Positions 1-4,677 of a stretch of DNA of 5,191 nucleotides are shown here, piece after piece. This DNA is from Candidatus Krumholzibacteriia bacterium (GTDB lineage: Bacteria > Krumholzibacteriota > Krumholzibacteriia > Krumholzibacteriales > Krumholzibacteriaceae). The translations under genes and the position numbers were made by a program. Where the stretch lies: NCBI GenBank assembly GCA_026387805.1, contig JAPLKY010000193.1, positions 1 through 5,191 of the forward strand, given 5' to 3'. Position 1 is the first letter of the stretch. Every line of letters begins with the position of its first letter. Under the pieces are notes generated by a model that was not told the origin of the DNA, did no database searches, and worked only from the letters and a program-made list of their open reading frames with translations.

Positions 1-1
1 G

Positions 2-76
2 CTTCTTCTGCTCGGCGCCCTGATCGTATTGACGCAGGGAAGCGCGATCGCTCCATTCATTTACACGCTTTTCTAA
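2..76 (+). CDS. C-terminal tail of a small membrane protein, DUF5989/SxtK-like (partial)
   Basis: The window opens inside a reading frame that ends at TAA 74-76 and contributes 24 residues. They are a leucine-rich hydrophobic stretch followed by the tail QGSAIAPFIYTLF. From memory, this closely matches the end of the DUF5989 (SxtK-like) proteins, which are only about 50 residues long with one or two membrane segments. About half the protein would then be visible. Members of that family are often encoded beside SxtJ-like membrane proteins and carbamoyltransferases, as in the saxitoxin cluster, but their biochemical role is unknown. The upstream half and its neighbours are outside the window, so the assignment rests on this tail alone. 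It could instead be the last helix of another membrane protein. The frame and stop are clear; the family call is moderate. Confidence 0.55.
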   Translation, partial: LLLLGALIVLTQGSAIAPFIYTLF

Positions 77-113
77 CAGGAATGGGTCTCGGGGGTTTTG
101 GCGTCCTTTTTGC

Positions 114-142
114 TTGCCGGCCGGGAGGGCTTCATTTACCAT
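114..142 (+). promoter_or_regulatory. Possible sigma70-type promoter for tRNA-Leu
   Basis: TTGCCG at 114-119 matches the -35 consensus at 4 of 6 positions. TACCAT at 137-142 matches the -10 consensus at 4 of 6. The spacer is exactly 17 bp, which would put the transcript start near 149-151, just before the tRNA 5' end at 152. The rest of the gap (77-113) is G- and T-rich, and I see no convincing hairpin terminator for the preceding gene. Two 4/6 hexamers can arise by chance, so this is only suggestive. If real, transcription could run on into the glycosyltransferase gene. Confidence 0.3.
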
Positions 143-151
143 CGCCTCCGT

Positions 152-237
152 GCCGGGGTGGCGGAACTGGTAGACGCAGCGGACTTAAAATCCGCTGAAG
201 CTTAAGCTTCATACCGGTTCGATTCCGGTCCCCGGCA
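152..237 (+). tRNA. tRNA-Leu (anticodon UAA)
   Basis: The sequence folds as a complete class II tRNA. The acceptor stem is GCCGGGG (152-158) with CCCCGGC (230-236), and A237 is the discriminator base expected for leucine. T8-G9 follow at 159-160. The D-arm region 161-178 contains the GGTAGA segment. The anticodon stem is GCGGA (179-183) with TCCGC (191-195), and its seven-base loop CTTAAAA has anticodon TAA at 186-188, reading UUA and by wobble UUG. The long variable arm (196-212) has a five-pair stem, 197-201 with 206-210, closed by TTAA. The T stem is ACCGG (213-217) with CCGGT (225-229) around TTCGATT. Bases 238-240 are TTC, so the 3' CCA is not encoded and must be added enzymatically. Confidence 0.97.
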
Positions 238-252
238 TTCGTTTCGCAGAAT

Positions 253-256
253 GAGG
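253..256 (+). promoter_or_regulatory. Ribosome binding site of the glycosyltransferase gene
   Basis: GAGG lies 7 bases before the ATG at 264, in the short gap after the tRNA. It supports that start codon. An ATG at 251 is in another frame and is not the start. Confidence 0.7.
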
Positions 257-263
257 TATTCAT

Positions 264-1124
264 ATGAATCGTGGCGCCCTTTCGATAATCATTCCGGCGT
301 ATAACGAGGAGGAGGGGCTCGACCGTGCCCTCGGCCGGCTCATGCCGATCGCCCGGGAGAAGGGCTGGGAGGTCATCGTCATCGACGACGGATCGACGGA
401 CGACACGGGGAACGTGGCGACGAGACATGGGGCGCGGCTCGTTGCCCATCCGGAAAACAAGGGCTACGGGGCCTCTCTCAAGACGGGGATCAGAAACGCC
501 TCGCACGAGCTCGTTCTCATGATGGATTCCGACGGGCAGCATGACGCGTCGCAGATCGAAATGCTTCTCGCGGACGCCGATCGCTACGACATGGTCGTGG
601 GCGCGCGAAAGAAGATGGTCGGCATGCGCGCGCCGGGGAAGAAGCTCCTGTCCCTGGTCGCCAATTACCTGAGCGACGTCAAGATCCCCGATCTCAACTC
701 CGGTTTCCGGGTTTTCAAGAAGAGCACGATCAGGAGCTTTCTGCATTTTTGTCCGAACGGTTTCTCGTTCACGACGACGATCACGCTCGCGTATCTGCGC
801 GAAGGATACAGCGTGAAATACATCCCCATCGACGTCGAGAAGAGAATCGGGCGCGCGAGCACCGTTGCGTTTCTGCGGGACGGCTACGGGGCTTTTATGC
901 TTATCGTCCGCGTCATCGTGCTTTTCAATCCGTTGAAGGTATTCATGCCGGTATCGCTGGTTCTCTTCCTGGCCGGGACGATATTCTCCATTTACGGCAT
1001 CATCGCTTTCGGCAGGGTGCCGAATACGGGAGTGCTCACGATTCTCTCGAGCATCATACTCTTTTTCATGGGTATCCTCGCCGATCAGATCTCCGCGATC
1101 AGGCGGGAGAGACGCTTCGACTGA
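264..1124 (+). CDS. Family 2 glycosyltransferase, polyprenyl-phosphate sugar synthase-like, with two C-terminal membrane helices
   Basis: This 286-residue GT-A glycosyltransferase probably transfers a sugar from a nucleotide sugar to a lipid phosphate carrier on the cytoplasmic face of the membrane. The N-terminus has SIIIPAYNEEEG (7-18), then VIVIDDGSTDD (37-47) for the nucleotide and NKGYGAS (65-71). The metal-binding DSD is at 88-90 in MMDSDGQHD. NSGFRVFKK (145-153) is the acceptor-side motif, and KRIGRAS (193-199) resembles the basic loop of dolichyl-phosphate mannose synthases. Two hydrophobic helices at about 226-249 and 257-279 end the protein, as in several bacterial DPM1-like enzymes with membrane anchors. 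The length is usual for the family. The start is supported by GAGG 7 bases upstream. It lies 26 bp after the tRNA and 16 bp before the next gene, encoding a YbhN-like membrane protein, a common partner. The exact sugar cannot be read from the sequence. Confidence 0.92.
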   Translation: MNRGALSIIIPAYNEEEGLDRALGRLMPIAREKGWEVIVIDDGSTDDTGNVATRHGARLVAHPENKGYGASLKTGIRNASHELVLMMDSDGQHDASQIEMLLADADRYDMVVGARKKMVGMRAPGKKLLSLVANYLSDVKIPDLNSGFRVFKKSTIRSFLHFCPNGFSFTTTITLAYLREGYSVKYIPIDVEKRIGRASTVAFLRDGYGAFMLIVRVIVLFNPLKVFMPVSLVLFLAGTIFSIYGIIAFGRVPNTGVLTILSSIILFFMGILADQISAIRRERRFD

Positions 1125-1140
1125 CCGTCACGGGCACGGA

Positions 1141-2136
1141 ATGAAAATCTTCACCGGAAAATGGATGCGCATTCTATTCCAGGCGGCGGGCATTGCCCTG
1201 TTCATCGCCATTCTGAGCCGCGTCGACGTGCGGGAAGTCACGGGAGCGTACCGGCGTTTCAACGCGTTCTACCTCGCGTACTTCTTCGTCACCATGGGCC
1301 TTTTCATCCTGGTAAAGAGCATCCGCTGGAAGCGCATTGTCGCCTTGCAGGGAGTGGAAGTGCCTGTTTCCTCCTCCTTCAAGATCTACGCGGCGGGTCT
1401 GTATCTCGGCGTGATAACTCCGGGCCGCGTCGGCGATTTCGCCAAGAGCCTCTATCTCATAAACTCCGGAATGGAACCGGGGAAGGCGATCTTCAGCCCT
1501 CTCCTGGACAGGCTGCTCGATATCGCGTTTCTTGTTCTTTTCGGATACGTGAGTCTTCTTCTCCTGCCGGGGATATTCGAGAATCAGCTCCTTCTCAGCT
1601 CGCTCCTGGTTGTCGTTCTTCTGGTGGCCATCCTTGCAGTTTCGAGACGCAGGGATCTTCTCAAGCGATTCACCGAGAGGTTCGCAAGAGCGACCATTCC
1701 AACCCGATTTCGCGTGGGCCTGAACAAGGTCATCGGCGATGCGCTCGACGGCTTCGGATTGCTGACGGCAGAAAGAACGGCGGAGATCGCCGTCCTCACG
1801 CTCGCGGCCATGGTCCTCCAGTACCTGTTTCTCATCGTCGCGGCGCGTGTTCTCGGAATCGACGTTCCGATTACGATTCTCATGGCGGCAATCTCGGCGG
1901 CGATATTCGCTTCTCTTCTTCCCGTTTCGCTCCTTGGGCTCGGGACGCGCGATGCCGTTCTGATATTGATATTTGGCAGGGTCGGTATATCGAAGGAGCT
2001 CGCCATGGCTTTTTCGTTCATGTTCGTTTTTACGTACTGCATTATCGGCATAGTGGGGCTGTTTTGCTGGTTGACGGCGCCCTTCAAGCAGGAGAGAATC
2101 GCGGAGGCACAGAACAGCGAGGGAGACCACCGATGA
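1141..2136 (+). CDS. YbhN/LPG-synthase-TM family integral membrane protein (putative lipid or lipid-linked sugar flippase)
   Basis: This 331-residue polytopic membrane protein belongs to the UPF0104/YbhN group, which corresponds to the transmembrane (flippase-like) part of lysylphosphatidylglycerol synthase MprF. Hydrophobic segments begin at about 10-26 and 43-60 and recur to about 312. The family signature ITPGRVGDFAK (92-102) is intact, with LLDRLLD (121-127) after it and the late motif LPVSLLGLGTRDA (260-272). No aminoacyl-transferase domain follows, so this is the stand-alone form. Such proteins often sit next to DPM-like glycosyltransferases, as here; a role in moving or sensing a lipid-linked sugar is inferred, not proven. 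No clear Shine-Dalgarno precedes the ATG at 1141. The next in-frame ATG (codon 9, at 1165) is no better placed, so 1141 is kept. The stop overlaps the next start as ATGA, suggesting translational coupling. Confidence 0.88.
   Translation: MKIFTGKWMRILFQAAGIALFIAILSRVDVREVTGAYRRFNAFYLAYFFVTMGLFILVKSIRWKRIVALQGVEVPVSSSFKIYAAGLYLGVITPGRVGDFAKSLYLINSGMEPGKAIFSPLLDRLLDIAFLVLFGYVSLLLLPGIFENQLLLSSLLVVVLLVAILAVSRRRDLLKRFTERFARATIPTRFRVGLNKVIGDALDGFGLLTAERTAEIAVLTLAAMVLQYLFLIVAARVLGIDVPITILMAAISAAIFASLLPVSLLGLGTRDAVLILIFGRVGISKELAMAFSFMFVFTYCIIGIVGLFCWLTAPFKQERIAEAQNSEGDHR
2119..2126 (+). promoter_or_regulatory. Ribosome binding site of the acyltransferase gene
   Basis: GAGGGAGA lies inside the end of the preceding gene, 6 bases before ATG 2133. 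It decides that start over the ATG at 2142 (codon 4), which has no comparable site. Confidence 0.75.
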
Positions 2137-2636
2137 TAGAAATGAAGGAGAGAAGCCACACGCGATGGAGCGGCATTCGAAGGGGATTTCTGGCTCACCT
2201 TGCATACTATGTGATCTGGCCGCACACGCTTTGCACCATATTGCATAAGATCAGAGGAGTGAAGATTCATAACGTGAGGAATGTGCGCATTCTCTCCAAC
2301 TGCGTAATCGATACGATGTATCCCGAGCTCGTCGAATTGGAAGAGTATGTGGGTATTTCGCGAGGTTGCGTTATATTGGCTCATTGGCAAGCGACCGAAT
2401 TCCTGCGGGAGAAGATCGGCGGACCGTTTTTCGGCAAAGTGCATATTGGGAAGGGTTCAATTCTGGGTGTGAATGTCATTGTCCTTCCCGGCGTGACGAT
2501 AGGAGAGGGATGCCTTATTGGAGCGGGATCGGTTGTCGTGAAGGATATTCCGCCGTACAGTATCGCCGCGGGGAATCCGGCGCGAGTGTTGAAGACCATC
2601 GATGAATTCATAAAGAGCAAGAAGATCAATGAGTAA
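2133..2636 (+). CDS. Left-handed beta-helix (hexapeptide repeat) acyltransferase
   Basis: This 167-residue protein is most likely an O- or N-acetyltransferase using acetyl-CoA on a sugar. The N-terminal 40 residues are helical and partly hydrophobic. Hexapeptide-repeat coils follow from about 43 to 136, for example VHIGKG, VIVLPGVTIGEG and CLIGAGSVV. The C-terminus has the familiar end motif AAGNPARVLK (145-154). The AHW segment with H84 is in the place where the catalytic histidine of maltose/galactoside-type acetyltransferases lies; that role is inferred. The loop 85-101 (QATEFLREKIGGPFFGK) interrupts the helix, as the substrate loops of this family do. The gene overlaps the upstream stop by 4 bp (ATGA) and the next gene by 8 bp. 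Its GC is about 52% over 2161-2580 by hand count, clearly below the 72% of sampled lines in the FrhB-like gene, which suggests separate acquisition. Acceptor and acyl group are unknown. Confidence 0.88.
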   Translation: MIEMKERSHTRWSGIRRGFLAHLAYYVIWPHTLCTILHKIRGVKIHNVRNVRILSNCVIDTMYPELVELEEYVGISRGCVILAHWQATEFLREKIGGPFFGKVHIGKGSILGVNVIVLPGVTIGEGCLIGAGSVVVKDIPPYSIAAGNPARVLKTIDEFIKSKKINE

Positions 2637-3351
2637 GTACGCAAACCGCTTTACCATGGACGCCGTGCGCCTATTCTGGGACGGCGTCGCCGTAGAATAC
2701 GGGGAGGAGAACGAGCGCGTCGAGAGAATGCATACGCAGCGATTCAGGGAGGCGCTCAGGCGATTGGCGCTTCGGCCCGGCATGAAGGTGCTCAACGTGT
2801 GGTCGCGGACGGGGAGTGCGGTTCCCTATCTGCGTGGAGCGTGCGCGGATGCCGTGGTCGTTAACGCCGAGCTTTCGCGCGGCATGTTGGACCAGGCCGC
2901 GCGGTTCCATCCCAACGAGAGCTTCATTCAAACCTCGCTGCATGAGTTACCTTTCGGCGCATCAATCTTCGACGCGGTCCTGTCTCTCGAGACGCTCGAG
3001 CACGTGCCGGATCCGCTTCTGTTCCTCGCGGAGATACGCCGCGTGCTCGTTCCCGGCGGCGATCTTGTGATGAGCCTTCCGCCGAGCGCCGCCGAATGGA
3101 CATCGTTTCTGAATAGCCTTCTCAAATTTCATCACGGGGAGGGCCCCCACCGTTTCCTCGCGCCGGGCGTAGTGAAACGGATGCTCGGCGAGGCCGGATT
3201 CGAGCTCCTCGAGCACCGGGGGACGCTCTTCGTGCCGTTCAGTGGGACGTTCTTCGAATCGCTGGACACGAGGTTGAGCGCTCTGTTCACGGACGGGCCG
3301 TTCGCCCAGCTCGGCATAAGGCAATTCTATGTCTGCAAAGCTCCCCGTTGA
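2629..3351 (+). CDS. Class I SAM-dependent methyltransferase (Methyltransf_11-like) with atypical motif I
   Basis: The 240-residue product has the Rossmann-type methyltransferase order. Motif I is KVLNVWSRTG (53-62), where typical enzymes have V-L-D-x-G-C-G-T-G. VVVNAELSRGMLDQA (76-90) follows, with E81 possibly in the place of the acidic ribose-binding residue. SLHELPF (103-109) precedes motif II/III, FDAVLSLETLEHVPDP (114-129), and EIRRVLVPGGDLVMSLP (135-151) is the classic strand-4/5 signature. Residues 152-205 would shape the acceptor pocket, including HHGEGPHRFL (168-177). The fold is convincing. Because the glycine-rich loop is changed, SAM binding may be altered or lost, so activity is uncertain. 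The ATG overlaps the acyltransferase stop by 8 bp and only a weak AAGAAG-like ribosome site is seen, so coupling is likely. Context suggests an O-methylation of a sugar or lipid carrier; the acceptor is unknown. Confidence 0.85.
   Translation: MSKYANRFTMDAVRLFWDGVAVEYGEENERVERMHTQRFREALRRLALRPGMKVLNVWSRTGSAVPYLRGACADAVVVNAELSRGMLDQAARFHPNESFIQTSLHELPFGASIFDAVLSLETLEHVPDPLLFLAEIRRVLVPGGDLVMSLPPSAAEWTSFLNSLLKFHHGEGPHRFLAPGVVKRMLGEAGFELLEHRGTLFVPFSGTFFESLDTRLSALFTDGPFAQLGIRQFYVCKAPR
3318..3321 (+). promoter_or_regulatory. Ribosome binding site of the FrhB-like gene
   Basis: AAGG lies 7 bases before ATG 3329, within the end of the methyltransferase gene. It supports a start that gives a 23-bp overlap. 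Confidence 0.5.
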
Positions 3352-4636
3352 GATACTCATCGAGACGGTCGTCGAGACGGGTCTCTGCACGAGGTGCGGG
3401 ACGTGCGTCGGCGCGTGTCCGGCAAAAAACCTCGGGATCGGAGATCCGCTCGGCGCGTGCCTGCCGGTCGCGGCGGAGGCATGCACGTCCTGCGGAATGT
3501 GCCTCGACGGCTGTCCGGGCGCCTCGGTCGATTTCGCGCCCCTCGAGAAGGGATTGTTCGGCGACGCCGTGCCGAACCGCCTTCTCGGCGTCGTGCGGGG
3601 CGCATACCTTGCTCATGCGTCGGACGCCATCATCAGGCGGAACGGCTCGAGCGGGGGAGTCGTGACGGCGATGCTCCTCGATCTCGTCGGGCGCGGGGAA
3701 TCGAAGGGCGCGGTTCTCTTCGCGCCGCACCGGGAAGAGCCGTGGCGGGGATGGGGAAGAATCGCATCGAGCCCGGAAGAGATTGCCGCGGCCGCCCAGA
3801 GCCGCTATCATCTCAGTCCGCTCAATACGGCGCTCGGGGAGATGCGCGACGCGAAGGGAGACTTCGCCTACGTGGGCATTCCCTGCCAGATCCACGGTTT
3901 GAGAAAACTCCAAGCGGCGCTCTGGCGCCCGGCAGGGATTCGTCTTTCCCCGATCATCGGGATATACTGCGGGAACAATCTCTACTACGAGGCGACGCGC
4001 GTGATGCTGAAGAAGCTCGGCGTCAGGCGCCCCGAGGACGTCGCCGCGCTCTCGTACCGCGAAGGAGTATGGCCGGGATCTTTCGTCGCCCGTACCGCCG
4101 ACGGGGTCGTGCGCTCGATATCGAAGCTCGACTTCAACCAGGTCATACCGTTCTACATCAATCGCAGATGCCTCTTTTGCATCGATCTCGCGAACGAGCT
4201 GGCCGATCTCTCCGTCGGAGACGGATGGGCGAAGGAGGGAAGCGGCGGCGACGGCTGGTCGGTCGTGCTCGTGCGCACCGAGACGGGGGAGCGCGTATTC
4301 GACGGCGCGGTGCGTTCGGGCGTCCTCGAGGCGGAGCCGATAACCGTCGAGGCGGCGGAGCGGATGCATTCGCACGCCTTCGACCTCAAGAAGACCGGAG
4401 CGTTTCTGCGACTTGGCCTGTGGAAAGGGTGGGGCTGCGCCGTGCCGCGGTACGATCGCCCCGGTCCCCGCGTGACGGCCGGCCGGCGGTTCTTCGAGGT
4501 GGTTCTGTCTCTGCAATTCGCCGCCGCCTCTTCATGGGTGGGGCGAGCCGTCTTTCGGGTGCTTCCCGCGCGGGCGCTCGGCCGTCTCTTCAGGTTTCTG
4601 AGAAAACGATGGATGCGATCGACGGCGCGTCGCTAA
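3329..4636 (+). CDS. Coenzyme F420 hydrogenase/dehydrogenase beta subunit (FrhB) family Fe-S flavoprotein
   Basis: The 435-residue protein starts with two 4Fe-4S ferredoxin motifs: C20-C23-C26-C30 and C52-C55-C58-C62, each CxxCGxCxxxCP. The FrhB N-terminal domain follows with NGSSGGVVTAML (105-116). The C-terminal domain has GIPCQIHGLRK (183-193), GIYCGNN (211-217), RRCLFCIDLANELADLSVGDGW (starting at 279, with C281 and C284) and so all expected cysteines for a further cluster plus flavin. FrhB-family enzymes pass electrons between ferredoxin-type clusters, FAD and a substrate: F420 in methanogen enzymes, chlorophyllide in a plant relative. Members also occur in bacterial polysaccharide clusters, where the substrate is unknown. 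The last 50 residues are hydrophobic and strongly basic and could hold it to the membrane. It is the last gene of the overlapping run. No F420-related gene is visible, so F420 use should not be assumed; reduction of a sugar or lipid intermediate is inferred. Confidence 0.9.
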   Translation: MSAKLPVEILIETVVETGLCTRCGTCVGACPAKNLGIGDPLGACLPVAAEACTSCGMCLDGCPGASVDFAPLEKGLFGDAVPNRLLGVVRGAYLAHASDAIIRRNGSSGGVVTAMLLDLVGRGESKGAVLFAPHREEPWRGWGRIASSPEEIAAAAQSRYHLSPLNTALGEMRDAKGDFAYVGIPCQIHGLRKLQAALWRPAGIRLSPIIGIYCGNNLYYEATRVMLKKLGVRRPEDVAALSYREGVWPGSFVARTADGVVRSISKLDFNQVIPFYINRRCLFCIDLANELADLSVGDGWAKEGSGGDGWSVVLVRTETGERVFDGAVRSGVLEAEPITVEAAERMHSHAFDLKKTGAFLRLGLWKGWGCAVPRYDRPGPRVTAGRRFFEVVLSLQFAAASSWVGRAVFRVLPARALGRLFRFLRKRWMRSTARR

Positions 4637-4637
4637 A

Positions 4638-4677
4638 AGGTTGACCGAGGGCGCCTCCTCCGATACAGTTTCAACCT
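4638..4677 (+). repeat. 7-bp inverted repeat just before the CCA-enzyme start
   Basis: AGGTTGA (4638-4644) is the exact reverse complement of TCAACCT (4671-4677), with 26 bases between. The right arm ends at the base before ATG 4678. Inside lies CCTCCTCC (4654-4661), which resembles an anti-Shine-Dalgarno sequence, and no Shine-Dalgarno is seen for the downstream gene. There is no T-tract after the right arm, so it is not a standard intrinsic terminator. The repeat fills nearly all of the 41-bp gap between genes. It may be an RNA structure affecting initiation, or chance. Confidence 0.35.

Noticed and set aside
77..113. Possible terminator after the first gene
   Set aside because: The region has G and T runs but no stem with adequate pairing before the T-tract.
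132..746. 204-codon minus-strand frame covering the tRNA
   Set aside because: It runs through the full tRNA-Leu and into the glycosyltransferase with no recognisable protein features.
1161..2132. Apparent N-terminal extension of the acyltransferase across the whole membrane-protein gene, suggesting a 491-residue fusion
   Set aside because: The extension reads as Arg/Ser/His-rich noise in a shadow frame of a well-supported membrane protein. A strong ribosome site at 2119-2126 marks ATG 2133 as the start.
1174..2444. Two long minus-strand frames (343 and 286 codons) opposite the membrane-protein and acyltransferase genes
   Set aside because: They overlap each other and genes with clear family motifs, and their translations show no domains.
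3287..4516. 409-codon open frame on the minus strand opposite the FrhB-like gene
   Set aside because: Its product is rich in Arg, Ala and Glu with no recognisable domain. It mirrors a gene with clear Fe-S and FrhB motifs, and such antisense frames are expected in GC-rich coding DNA.
3394..4644. 416-codon open frame on the plus strand in another frame of the FrhB-like gene
   Set aside because: Arginine-rich, low-complexity translation without motifs. It is a high-GC shadow of the real gene.
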